Positions 27,603 to 35,413 of a stretch of DNA of 64,000 nt are shown piece by piece. Each line of letters starts with the position of its first letter. Position 1 is the first letter of the stretch. The notes below the pieces were generated by a model. The model was not told the origin of the DNA and searched no databases. It worked only from the letters and a program-made list of their open reading frames with translations. The stretch is from Chryseobacterium ginsenosidimutans (GTDB lineage: Bacteria; Bacteroidota; Bacteroidia; Flavobacteriales; Weeksellaceae), in the NCBI RefSeq assembly GCF_024807225.1, contig NZ_JANUCO010000001.1, positions 4,464,001 to 4,528,000 on the forward strand. Direction: 5' to 3'. The position numbers were made by a program, and so were the translations under genes.

Positions 27603-28688
27603 TTAGCTATTCAAAGAGCGATAAATCAACAATTGATTATTGGTAATTACTTCTTCTCCTTCAGACAAGCCTTCGGAAACATACGTAATGTCGCCGACCT
27701 GTTTCAACACTTTTATTTCTTTAACCTTTACGTCGGTTCTGGATTTGTAGATCACCACAAAACTTCTGTTATCATCAAAAATAACGGCTTTCGAAGGAAT
27801 CGTTAACGCCATATTATTTTCTGAGCTTGTGACTTTTATGGTTGCTTTACTGTCGGGGATCAACAATCCGTTTTTATTATCCAGCACTACTCTTGCCTGC
27901 ATTGCATTGGTTTGAGGATCGATGATCTTAAAGATCTTATCAATTTTTCCATCAAAAACTTTATCTGGATAAGACAATGTGGAAACCTGTGCTTTCATTC
28001 CCAGACTTATTTTATCAATATCAGATTCGTTCACGTTCATGATTGCCCAAACATTGGTTGTATTGGCAACATCAAAGATATTTTCGCTTCTGTCGTTCCT
28101 CAGCTGCATATCTTTATTGATGTTTTTCTGAACGATATATCCACTGATCGGAGCCACCACACTATAGATATTTCCCTTCTGTACATTATAAACCGTACTC
28201 ACCGCACTCGCTCTCTGCATTTGATCCTGCGCTTTCTGTAGCTGACTTTTGGCTTCCAATACATCTCTTTCCGTATTCAGTTTTCCTTCATACATTTCCT
28301 TGGCAACGCGAAGATTATTTTGGGCAACCACCATATCGGTTTTCGCATCGCTCACCTCTTTCTGAACTTCCGCCAACTCCGTACTTCTGATCGTCGCCAA
28401 AACCTGCCCTTTCGTCACATGATCTCCCAATTCTACATTTACACTTAAAACATTTCCTCCAACCAGCGGATAAACATCGATATAAGAGTTTTTGTCAGCC
28501 GAAATCTTTCCGTAAAAATTATAATCGTCTTTTATATTTTTTTTCTCAACTTTTGCTAAAGAAATCGAATTCAGCATTGTGTTGCTCAGCTCAAAACCTT
28601 TTTTTGCCTGTGGTTTTACTTCCTGTTCTTTTTTTGAACAAGATAAAACGGACAAAGCCACCATTATCGGGATGATATAATTTTTCAT
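27603..28688 (-). CDS. Efflux RND transporter periplasmic adaptor, CusB-like lipoprotein
   Basis: 361 residues. A lipobox (VLSC, Cys 17) anchors it to the inner membrane. The membrane-fusion-protein order is clear: a first lipoyl half (VYPLVGGNVLSVNVELGDHVTKGQVLATI), an alpha-helical hairpin (about 110-170), a second lipoyl half (VVAPISGYIVQKNINKDMQ), then the barrel and membrane-proximal domains. It links the pump to the outer-membrane channel. It starts 2 bases after the channel gene ends. Confidence 0.92.
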   Translation of the reverse strand: MKNYIIPIMVALSVLSCSKKEQEVKPQAKKGFELSNTMLNSISLAKVEKKNIKDDYNFYGKISADKNSYIDVYPLVGGNVLSVNVELGDHVTKGQVLATIRSTELAEVQKEVSDAKTDMVVAQNNLRVAKEMYEGKLNTERDVLEAKSQLQKAQDQMQRASAVSTVYNVQKGNIYSVVAPISGYIVQKNINKDMQLRNDRSENIFDVANTTNVWAIMNVNESDIDKISLGMKAQVSTLSYPDKVFDGKIDKIFKIIDPQTNAMQARVVLDNKNGLLIPDSKATIKVTSSENNMALTIPSKAVIFDDNRSFVVIYKSRTDVKVKEIKVLKQVGDITYVSEGLSEGEEVITNNQLLIYRSLNS

Positions 28689-28690
28689 GT

Positions 28691-29933
28691 TTAATAGAAG
28701 ATTTTCGTTTGTATTAGTTGATTCAATTGTTCTGCCGACTGGATGATCTCATTTTTCATATCATAAATCTGAAGCGCAGTCTGTCGGTAACTTTCCATGA
28801 AATCTGTAAATTCGATAAGACTTACATTTCCGTTTCTGAAATTTTTCAGCATTCCGTTGTAGACCAGATCCATATTATTAAGGTCTGTCGCTTTTATTTC
28901 AATTAATTGATCGTATTGTGTTTTCCAGGTTCTGTAAGCTGACTGAACTTTTGTTTCAAGATTCAATTTCTGGAATTCTGCATTTTTCTGATTCTGCTGA
29001 ATGGCAAAATGAGCCTTATCAACATTTCCTTTATTTGATTTCCACAAAGGCAGAGGAATTCCGAACATCAGATTGGCTTCATTTTTAAAAGTTCCTCCGT
29101 TTTGATCCCATCCGACACCGACGTTTACATCCGGAACGTTCAGAGATTTTTGCCATTGAGCATACAACTTGCTGTTATCTATTAATTTTAAATTATATTG
29201 ATAATCCGAATTATTTTCCAGTGCTTTTTTCTTCAACTCAGCTTCGTCACCGAAAGGCTGAGAAGCCAGAATTTCTTTTGCTTCAGCATCTGAAAGTTGT
29301 GGATTGATATCGTCTGTAATTCCTGTTAAAACTTTTAGGTTCTGTTCAAATTCCAGCATACTTTTATTAATTCCGAGCTTGTCATTATTCAATTGAATAA
29401 CGATGCTCTGCAATCTCACTTCATCTTTCAGAGATACATTTCCTTTTGCCGACTGTATTCGGTAAGCCGCCAAAAGATCATTCATATACCCCAATTGCTT
29501 ATTGGTGTTATCGAGCTTTAATCTTTCGTAATAAAGATTGAAATACGTTGTACGAAGCTGTGCCTTCAGATCAATCAGAAGTTGCGAAAACTGAAGCTGA
29601 GCCAGTTTCTTTATTCGATTTTGCAAAAGCAATCTCGTTTTTCTTTTTGCCACCCATGTAAATTAATTGGGTTACCTGTGCTCCTTTTGCGCGTCCTACA
29701 TCGAAAGCTTTTTTATCTTCAGGATTGTACGCGTTGATTTGTCCGCTCAATTGCGGAAGTTCCCAGATTTTAGCCTGCAAAATATCTGCATCAGCCATAT
29801 TGATGTTGTACTGTTCGGCGAGCAGTTGTAAATTGTTCTTCTGAAAAGCTTCTTCGCAATCCAAAAGCGACATTTGCTGTTGGGCCGTCATGAATGAGGA
29901 AATGACGACGAGCAGCCCTGCAAATTTGTTCAT
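28691..29933 (-). CDS. TolC/CusC-type outer-membrane efflux protein, frame disrupted at 29606-29608
   Basis: After repair about 413 residues: a signal peptide (1-17, ending MTAQ) and two TolC-like repeats of long coiled helices with beta strands (YNINMADADILQAKIWELPQLSGQINAYNP; then LMFGIPLPLWKSNKGNVDKAHFAIQQNQ). It forms the outer channel of the CBA pump. The frame breaks at AATAAAGAAACTGGCTC on the minus strand; removing one A restores SNKELAQLQFSQ, the heptad helix. The site is almost identical to the break in the AraC gene near 2267. First gene of the efflux operon. Confidence 0.9.
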
Positions 29934-29952
29934 TTTATTGATTTTTATGATA

Positions 29953-29998
29953 CAAAAATGCCTTTCTGCTATTAAAATGCTCTTAAAGAATCCTTAAA
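29953..29998 (-). promoter_or_regulatory. Efflux operon promoter with direct repeats for a response regulator
   Basis: On the + strand CTTAAA occurs at 29982-29987 and 29993-29998, an 11-bp direct repeat as used by OmpR/CusR-type regulators. Downstream on the minus strand CATTTTTG (29953-29960) is a near -7 element. The repeat centre is about 44 bases from the expected start of transcription. Confidence 0.45.
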
Positions 29999-30140
29999 AA
30001 AATATTAAATTTGGTTTGAGGAGATTATTAAAGTACTGATTTAATGAAACTTTAGTTAAAATATTATTTAAATGTGAATCGAATTTATCTAAGTTTTTGA
30101 CAGAATTGTCACGCTAAAGGTTCTTGAAGTTTCATTTATA

Positions 30141-30174
30141 AAGATCCTTCGACTGCTTCGCGCTCAGGATGACA
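30141..30174 (-). repeat. Inverted partial copy of the 27451-27520 repeat
   Basis: The complement reads TGTCATCCTGAGCGCG, then AAGCAGTCGAAGGATCTT, matching 27452-27485 at all but one or two positions. It lies between the histidine-kinase and channel genes, so the two copies flank the adaptor/channel pair in opposite orientation. Confidence 0.75.
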
Positions 30175-30222
30175 TCGTGAATGCTAAATGTTTTGAAAAG
30201 CTTGTAAGCTGTAGGGAAAATC

Positions 30223-31587
30223 TTATTTATTAAAAACCACACTGAATTTATTCAATAAATCTGCGGGAGAAGTATAGATAATTTTTGCACCGTGATATTC
30301 AAGAATTCTTTTGACAATCCTTAAACCCAATCCGGAACCGGAAATATTCTGAGAATTATTTCCACGTGTGAATGCTTCAAACAATTTTGCTCTTTCTCCT
30401 TTAGGAATCGTATCTCCGTGAGAAACGACATCAACAACAAGATTTTCATCCGTTTCAGTAATTAACACATCAACTTCCGTATCGTCTGAATAAACGGCTG
30501 CATTCTTAAACAAGTTAATAAAGACAATATCCAATAAAGATTGAACTCCTTTTATCGTTAAAAGTCCGTTTTCGGCAGTGTCTTCGGAAATAAGGAAATC
30601 CATTTTGAGTTTCGGATAACTTTTTTCTACGGCTTCGAAAGACTCAAAAATAACTTCATCAATCCTTACTTCTTCGTAAATACTCTGAATATTTTCTTTG
30701 TCGAATTTCGTTAATAACAAAAGAGAATTCGTAAGATCAGACAATTGATAAACGTCTTTCTGAATCTGTTTTAAAGAAGATAAAGTTTCCGGAGAATGCT
30801 GTTCAAGCTTAATTAAATTTTCCAGCTGAAAAGCCATTCTGGTAATCGGTGTCCGGATTTCGTGGGAAGCACTTGCCGTAAAGTCTTTTTGGGACTGAAA
30901 AACATCATCCAATCTTGTAATCATCGTGTTGAAAGATTGCGCGAGAACATTGATCTCGTCGTTTGAATCTCTTACCGGAATCTGTGTGGTTAATTTATGT
31001 GCTGTAACTTCTGAAATTTCCTGATTCAGGTCTTCCAAAGGCTTCAGGAATTGTCCCATAAAATAATAACTAAAAAAGCCGATAAGCAACGTGCTCATCA
31101 CATAAGCCGTTATTAAAAGGTATTTAAGATAAGCAAGCTTTGAATTTCCATTGGTGTCTAAAGCGCTTGTGAGAATATAGTAGTTTTCGCCGTTGATGGT
31201 TTTGAGCGCCGCATAAACTTCGGGAACTGTTTTTTCGGAATAGACGATCTTTTTTTCGTCGAGTTCTTTCAATAAAGCGCTGTCCCAGGTTACATTTCGA
31301 TCTTTGATGGTGCTGTAGATAAGTTCCTTTTCGCTGTTAAAAATTAAGATTGTTTCATTTAAAAGAATATTATCCGAATTTTCATTAAAAAAGACAGGTG
31401 CTTCTTCTTCAAAATCTTTCGACTTGGCAATAAAATGAGAAGTAAAATCCAATCTCTGTCTAAATCTTTCTTTAAATTCTTCTTTCCTGAAATCATTAAA
31501 AGACATATAAATCACCGCCATCACAATACCAAAAAGCAATGAAAAGGCAATACTGAGATTGAGTGCTATCTTTCGTTTTAAAGACAT
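30223..31587 (-). CDS. Sensor histidine kinase of the efflux locus
   Basis: 454 residues. Two membrane spans (about 8-30 and 155-178) enclose a periplasmic sensor. A HAMP linker follows (LKPLEDLNQEISEV), then the phosphorylated His242 in SASHEIRTPITRM and the ATPase domain with N-box NLFKNAAVYSD and G-box GSGLGLRIVKRIL. It should sense periplasmic metal and phosphorylate the partner regulator, whose stop lies one base before this ATG. The CBA pump genes follow in the same direction, as in CusRS-CusCBA. Metal sensing is inferred from context. Confidence 0.92.
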   Translation of the reverse strand: MSLKRKIALNLSIAFSLLFGIVMAVIYMSFNDFRKEEFKERFRQRLDFTSHFIAKSKDFEEEAPVFFNENSDNILLNETILIFNSEKELIYSTIKDRNVTWDSALLKELDEKKIVYSEKTVPEVYAALKTINGENYYILTSALDTNGNSKLAYLKYLLITAYVMSTLLIGFFSYYFMGQFLKPLEDLNQEISEVTAHKLTTQIPVRDSNDEINVLAQSFNTMITRLDDVFQSQKDFTASASHEIRTPITRMAFQLENLIKLEQHSPETLSSLKQIQKDVYQLSDLTNSLLLLTKFDKENIQSIYEEVRIDEVIFESFEAVEKSYPKLKMDFLISEDTAENGLLTIKGVQSLLDIVFINLFKNAAVYSDDTEVDVLITETDENLVVDVVSHGDTIPKGERAKLFEAFTRGNNSQNISGSGLGLRIVKRILEYHGAKIIYTSPADLLNKFSVVFNK

Positions 31588-31588
31588 T

Positions 31589-32273
31589 CTATAATGGACT
31601 TAAATAATACCCGAAACCTGAACGTGTATGAATTAATTTAACTTTAAAATCTTTATCTATCTTTTTTCTTAAAAAATTGATGTAAACTTCTACCGTATTG
31701 GTATTCGTATTGAAATTATGTTCCCAGACATGTTCTGTAATCTGTTGTTTGGAAACGGTTTCTTCCCTGCGCTTCTGCCAAATAAACCAACAATTGGAAT
31801 TCTTTTAGGGTAAGACTGATTTCATTTCCTCCACGATATACTTTCTGCTCGGTTTTATTCACAATAAGATCATCAATTCTTACAATATCCTGATCTGCCG
31901 TATCAGAAGGTGCTTTTCTTCTTAACAATGAATTCATTCGCAATAATAGCTCTTCAAATTGAAAAGGCTTCACCAAATAATCATCTGCCAATCTTGTAAA
32001 AGCGTCTTTTTTATCCGATAAATCTCCGTACGCCGAAATGATGATAATCGGAGTATTTTTATCGAAAGAACGGATCGTCTGACAAACATCCAGTCCGTTT
32101 ATCTTTGGAACATTAATGTCCAACAGATACAAATCGTACGTACTGTTTTTTATCTGGCGCAAAAACGTTTCCCCGTCATAGATTTTATCACAGGTAAAAT
32201 TATTTGATTCCAGAAACTTACACAGTTCCGCAGAAAGAATGAGATCGTCTTCCAATAAGAGAATATTCATCAA
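31589..32273 (-). CDS. OmpR/CusR-type response regulator, frame disrupted at 31759-31761
   Basis: After repair about 227 residues. The receiver domain has the acidic pair (EDD 8-10), phospho-acceptor Asp52 (LLDINVPKINGLD) and the signalling Lys in YLVKPF. A winged-helix domain follows (VYRGGNEISLTLKEFQLLVYLAEAQGR, then VSKQQITEHVW and VEVYINFLRKKID, ending SGFGYYLSPL). The frame breaks at GGAAGAAACCGTT on the minus strand; without repair the last ~45 residues, including the recognition helix, are replaced by RNRFQTTDYRTCLGT. Removing one A restores them up to the TAG at 31589, beside the kinase ATG. Confidence 0.92.
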
Positions 32274-32594
32274 AAATTATTTTATACGAATGTAACGAAA
32301 ATTTTTATGATGGTAAAGGAAGAATGATAGAGTGGAGAATACTTTAATTAAATTTTAAGGTGGAATTTTAATTGAAAGTTCAATATATTTTTAAATATGA
32401 AGATCATGGAGATTCTTAACTTTTCGTCCGTGAATGTACTTCACTTGATAATGTTGGATTATAACATCTATCTCTCATCAATAGGAATGGGCTTTAACCC
32501 ATTTAACAATGTGAAATTTGTTTTTTGAAAATAAGTGAGGCGATGTTCTTTATTTTTCCATTGCAATCGGGATTAGGATTTTTGTTGTTTTCCC

Positions 32595-32689
32595 AAGCCA
32601 TCACAGTTCAGAAAGGATTTAGGTGCGAATCTCTTTCTAAGCTATTTTCTAATACTACGCTTAGATCCTTCCAGGATGACAAACTTTGT
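32595..32689 (-). repeat. Dispersed intergenic repeat, second copy of 16363-16450
   Basis: In complement the core elements TTTGTCATC, TGGAAGGATCTAAGC, GTATTAGAAAAT and ATTCG occur in the same order as in the first copy, and weaker similarity continues to CTTTCTG. Confidence 0.7.
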
Positions 32690-32887
32690 GGAAAATCATA
32701 ATGTAAAATAGTATCAATACAATTCTTTATATGACTCTTGAACTAAGCTTATGGAATTTTAGACTAAATTTAAACGAAAAATCACTCTGATTTTTAAGTA
32801 GAGTATTTAACAACTTACTATTCTTAACTCCTTAAAATATTCTTAATGGTTCAAAAAGTATTGTAATAATTAATTTAAAATTTTGGC

Positions 32888-32914
32888 AAAAAAAATCCCG
32901 AAGAAATTCGGGAT
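32888..32914 (-). terminator. Terminator of the tRNA cluster
   Basis: Minus-strand perfect 8-bp stem ATCCCGAA / TTCGGGAT with a 4-base loop, then a run of eight T, just downstream of tRNA-Thr(GGT). Confidence 0.85.
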
Positions 32915-32921
32915 AATAATG

Positions 32922-32993
32922 AGCCAACTACGGGACTTGAACCCGTGACCTCTTCCTTACCAAGGAAGCACTCTACCGCTGAGCTAAGTCGGC
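32922..32993 (-). tRNA. tRNA-Thr (GGT)
   Basis: 72 bases. Acceptor GCCGACT with AGTTGGC, D-arm TAGCTCAGCGGTAGA, anticodon stem TTCC/GGAA around TTGGTAA (anticodon GGT), T-arm CGGGTTCAAGTCCCG. No encoded CCA. Last gene of the seven-tRNA cluster. Confidence 0.94.
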
Positions 32994-33037
32994 CTTAAAC
33001 AAAAAAATCACGCTAAAAAATAGAGTGATTTTTGTTG

Positions 33038-33110
33038 AGCGGAAGACGAGGGTCGAACTCGCGACATTCAGCTTGGAAGGCTGACGCTCTACCAACTGAG
33101 CTACTTCCGC
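33038..33110 (-). tRNA. tRNA-Gly (TCC), copy 1
   Basis: 73 bases. Acceptor GCGGAAG with CTTCCGC, anticodon loop CTTCCAA (TCC), T-arm CGAGTTCGACCCTCG. Identical by eye to the copy at 33460-33532. Its upstream flank has a promoter-like TTG-N20-TAGATTTG (33144-33174). Confidence 0.95.
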
Positions 33111-33143
33111 AATTTTGTTTCCAAAATTATTGGTAACGGTCTG

Positions 33144-33174
33144 CAAATCTAAGAAAAATTCTTAAAATTCGCAA
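33144..33174 (-). promoter_or_regulatory. Internal promoter ahead of tRNA-Gly copy 1
   Basis: Minus strand: TTG (33172-33174), 20 bases, TAGATTTG (33144-33151). The same pair occurs at 33566-33596 ahead of the second tRNA-Gly. Confidence 0.55.
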
Positions 33175-33192
33175 GACTTTTTTAATATAAAC

Positions 33193-33276
33193 TGGTGGGA
33201 AGAGCAGGATTCGAACCTGCGAAGCCGAAGCAACTGAGTTACAGTCAGTCCCATTTAGCCACTCTGGAATCTTCCC
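33193..33276 (-). tRNA. tRNA-Tyr (GTA), copy 1
   Basis: Long variable arm as expected. Acceptor GGGAAGA with TCTTCCC, anticodon GTA in ACTGTAAC, T-arm GCAGGTTCGAATCCTGC. The 3' end happens to encode CCA (33193-33195), unlike its neighbours. The body is 33196-33276. Confidence 0.95.
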
Positions 33277-33296
33277 GAATAGTTTATATTAAATTG

Positions 33297-33370
33297 AGCT
33301 TCCAGAGGGATTCGAACCCACGACCCCGAGATTACAAATCACGTGCTCTGGCCAGCTGAGCTATGGAAGC
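33297..33370 (-). tRNA. tRNA-Thr (TGT), copy 1
   Basis: 74 bases. Acceptor GCTTCCA with TGGAAGC, anticodon TGT in GATTTGTAATC, T-arm GTGGGTTCGAATCCC. Same sequence as 33717-33790. Confidence 0.95.
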
Positions 33371-33459
33371 CTTTTAATATTAATGACTGAAAGCTGTTGA
33401 GAAAATTCTACTCTGAGCTTTTCAGTAGTCAAAAAATACTCTTTTCGAGTATTTTTTTG

Positions 33460-33532
33460 AGCGGAAGACGAGGGTCGAACTCGCGACATTCAGCTTGGAA
33501 GGCTGACGCTCTACCAACTGAGCTACTTCCGC
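33460..33532 (-). tRNA. tRNA-Gly (TCC), copy 2
   Basis: 73 bases, same sequence as 33038-33110, anticodon TCC. Part of the second Thr-Tyr-Gly unit. Confidence 0.95.
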
Positions 33533-33565
33533 AATTTTGTTTCCAAAATTATTGGTAACGGTTTG

Positions 33566-33596
33566 CAAATCTAAGAAATCTTCTTGAAACCTGCAA
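33566..33596 (-). promoter_or_regulatory. Internal promoter ahead of tRNA-Gly copy 2
   Basis: Minus strand TTG, 20 bases, TAGATTTG, conserved with 33144-33174 although the surrounding spacer has diverged. Confidence 0.5.
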
Positions 33597-33619
33597 GACT
33601 TTTTTTAATAAAAAAACTG

Positions 33620-33700
33620 TGGGGAGAGCAGGATTCGAACCTGCGAAGCCGAAGCAACTGAGTTACAGTCAGTCCCATTTAGCCACTCTGGAATCTCCCC
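33620..33700 (-). tRNA. tRNA-Tyr (GTA), copy 2
   Basis: 81 bases. Differs from copy 1 only in the acceptor stem: GGGGAGA with TCTCCCC instead of GGGAAGA with TCTTCCC, a compensated pair change. No encoded CCA. Confidence 0.95.
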
Positions 33701-33716
33701 AGATTTTTATTAATTG

Positions 33717-33790
33717 AGCTTCCAGAGGGATTCGAACCCACGACCCCGAGATTACAAATCACGTGCTCTGGCCAGCTGAGCTATGGAAGC
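33717..33790 (-). tRNA. tRNA-Thr (TGT), copy 2
   Basis: 74 bases, anticodon TGT. First gene of the cluster, about 45 bases downstream of a consensus promoter. Confidence 0.95.
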
Positions 33791-33839
33791 GTTTAAATAA
33801 CAAAGAATTCAAAAGAACACTGTTCCCTTTTTGCGAGTG

Positions 33840-33871
33840 CAAATATAGAACGGTTTTTTTGAATTCTCAAA
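33840..33871 (-). promoter_or_regulatory. tRNA cluster promoter
   Basis: Minus strand TTTG (33868-33871), 20 bases, TATATTTG (33840-33847), between the hpf stop and the first tRNA. Confidence 0.7.
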
Positions 33872-33901
33872 CTTTTTAATGACTTTTTTTATCTTTTTTT
33901 T

Positions 33902-34192
33902 CTACGCCAGTTCTTTTTTCTTGATTAGTAGCTTTTTAGCAGTATCAACACACATGTCTAAACTTTCTTCAAAACTTGCAGATGTCTTTTTTACGACGAT
34001 ATCTTCGCCTGGAACCGCCAAAATAAGCTCGGCCGTTTTGTTTGTTTTATCTGCATTATTTTCCACTTTTAAAAAGATTTTACACTCGTGAATTTTGTCG
34101 TAAAAAGTATCCAGTTTACTTACTTTTTTTTCGATGTGTGATTCTAGTGGTTCGTGTGGAGTTAAACCAATTGATTGTACTGTAATCTTCAT
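33902..34192 (-). CDS. hpf: Ribosome hibernation promoting factor, short HPF/YfiA type
   Basis: 96 residues: MKITVQSIGLTPHEPLESHIEKKVSKLDTFYDKI, then ILAVPGEDIVVKKTSASFEESLDMCVDTAKKLL, the beta-alpha-beta-beta-beta-alpha fold of short HPF with a basic helix that sits in the ribosomal mRNA channel in stationary phase. It lacks the C-terminal dimer domain of long HPF. Its ATG overlaps the xerC stop (ATGA), so the two are coupled, as is usual in Flavobacteriia. Confidence 0.93.
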   Translation of the reverse strand: MKITVQSIGLTPHEPLESHIEKKVSKLDTFYDKIHECKIFLKVENNADKTNKTAELILAVPGEDIVVKKTSASFEESLDMCVDTAKKLLIKKKELA

Positions 34193-35079
34193 AATTCTTC
34201 TTTTTTAGATGCTCTTGGATGAGCCTGATTAAACACTTTTTTCAATTGTTCGATATTAGCATTCGTATAGACCTGGGTACTTGCCAGACTGGAATGCCCT
34301 AATATTTTCTTTACTTTGGAAATCTCCGCCCCATTGTCCAAAACGTGTGTAGCAAAGCTATGACGAAGGATATGAGGGCTTCTTTTTTCCTTGGTTGTTA
34401 TAAGACTAAGGTACTTATTAACCACCACATAAACAAATTTTTCGTTGAGTTTTTTACCCTTCTTGTTTACAAAAAAATATGATTTATGTTCGGTCTCCGG
34501 TTTCCTTATTTCCAGATAACTTTTAAGCAGATCAGACAGATTTCCGGATATGGGAATGTATCTTTCTTTGTTCCCTTTTCCTATTATTTTCAGTTCGTTT
34601 CCGCTTAAATTAACATTCTCAAAAGTCATACCACAAAGCTCAGCTTTACGAATTCCTGTCTGATACAGGACTTCCATAATGCATTCCTCCAACACATCGT
34701 GAACCTCAGCAAAAACCTCATCATTAAGCTTTTGCATCTCTTCTTGAGACATAGGAATCTGCTTTTCGGCATAAAATTTCAGGGAAGAAATATTTTCTGT
34801 GGGAGACACTTTAATCTCACCAATTTTTAAAAGGAAGAGATAAAAACTACGAAGAGAAGACAGTTTCCTGTTGATACTTCTTTTTGAAATACCGTTTTCG
34901 CTTAAATCAACGATAAAATTCCGGATGATTTTTTTGTCTGCTTTGGAAATATCTTCTGAAGACTCGGTTTTAAGATAGAAATGAGAAAAATCTTCAAGAT
35001 CTTTCCGGTAACTTGTAATGGTATGAGGCGAATACCTCTTTTCGAATTGTAAATATTCTAAAAATTTGCTCAGCATCAT
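34189..35079 (-). CDS. xerC: Tyrosine recombinase XerC
   Basis: 296 residues. An N-terminal SAM-like core-binding domain (RYSPHTITSYRKDLEDFSHF) is followed by the catalytic domain with all family residues: Arg144 (TGIRKAEL), Lys168 (GKGNK), His236 and Arg239 (HILRHSFATH), His262 (LGHSS) and nucleophile Tyr271. With XerD it resolves chromosome dimers. Its position between rpsU and hpf is the standard chromosomal one, which argues against an integrase of a mobile island despite the tRNA genes nearby. A -7-like TATATTTG lies at 35109-35116 on the minus strand. Confidence 0.93.
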   Translation of the reverse strand: MMLSKFLEYLQFEKRYSPHTITSYRKDLEDFSHFYLKTESSEDISKADKKIIRNFIVDLSENGISKRSINRKLSSLRSFYLFLLKIGEIKVSPTENISSLKFYAEKQIPMSQEEMQKLNDEVFAEVHDVLEECIMEVLYQTGIRKAELCGMTFENVNLSGNELKIIGKGNKERYIPISGNLSDLLKSYLEIRKPETEHKSYFFVNKKGKKLNEKFVYVVVNKYLSLITTKEKRSPHILRHSFATHVLDNGAEISKVKKILGHSSLASTQVYTNANIEQLKKVFNQAHPRASKKEEL

Positions 35080-35091
35080 GTAATGTATAAA

Positions 35092-35136
35092 AACAAAAAT
35101 TCACTCTTCAAATATAACTATTTAAAGAGTGAATTT
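35092..35136 (-). terminator. rpsU terminator containing an xerC promoter element
   Basis: Minus-strand 12-bp perfect arms (AAATTCACTCTT at 35125-35136 in complement, partner 35097-35108), then TTTTTG. The loop side carries TATATTTG (35109-35116), the best -7 element for xerC, 30 bases from its ATG. Confidence 0.7.
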
Positions 35137-35160
35137 AGTATGTGTGGTTAAGAAAATTTC

Positions 35161-35358
35161 TTAAGCCTGTTCTTCCTTGCTAAGATTTCTTTGCTTGTAA
35201 GAAGCTTTTAGTCTTGCTTGTCTTAAAGTTACAGAAGGCTTAATAAACGCTTGTCTAGATCTTAATTGACGAACAGTACCCGTTTTATCAAATTTTCTTT
35301 TATATTTCTTTAATGCTCTGTCGATGGATTCACCATCTTTTACTGGAATTATTAACAT
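35161..35358 (-). CDS. rpsU: Ribosomal protein bS21
   Basis: 65 residues: MLIIPVKDGESIDRALKKYKRKFDKTGTVRQLRSRQAFIKPSVTLR is the S21 signature, with a basic C-terminus. In Flavobacteriia S21 takes part in sensing the anti-Shine-Dalgarno of 16S rRNA. Its promoter is at 35382-35413 and a strong terminator follows. Confidence 0.97.
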   Translation of the reverse strand: MLIIPVKDGESIDRALKKYKRKFDKTGTVRQLRSRQAFIKPSVTLRQARLKASYKQRNLSKEEQA

Positions 35359-35381
35359 ATATTACATCTCATTTTGGATTG

Positions 35382-35413
35382 CAAAACTAAGACTTTTTTA
35401 TTAAACTACAAAA
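35382..35413 (-). promoter_or_regulatory. rpsU promoter
   Basis: Minus strand TTTTG (35409-35413), 19 bases, TAGTTTTG (35382-35389), 24 bases from the ATG. Confidence 0.75.

Larger units (their letters stand above)
32274..32921. other. Gene-free region between two-component genes and tRNA cluster
   Basis: No coding sequence supported. It holds a TTTGTCATC-type dispersed repeat (32595-32689, minus orientation), a GGGCTTTAACCC-type fragment near 32488, CTTAA motifs at 32823, 32831 and 32842 that resemble the repeats ahead of the efflux genes, and the tRNA-cluster terminator at the right end. Confidence 0.65.

Noticed and set aside
22326..32921. Efflux region as an active integrative element
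   Set aside because: No integrase, relaxase, transposase or clear att repeats are present; only the interruption of synteny supports an insertion.
33038..33790. tRNA cluster spacing as a CRISPR-like array
   Set aside because: The repeats are complete tRNA genes; no short direct repeats with unique spacers occur anywhere in the window.
34189..35079. Tyrosine recombinase beside tRNA genes as integrase of a genomic island
   Set aside because: It has XerC features and the standard chromosomal position between rpsU and hpf, with a four-base overlap to hpf.
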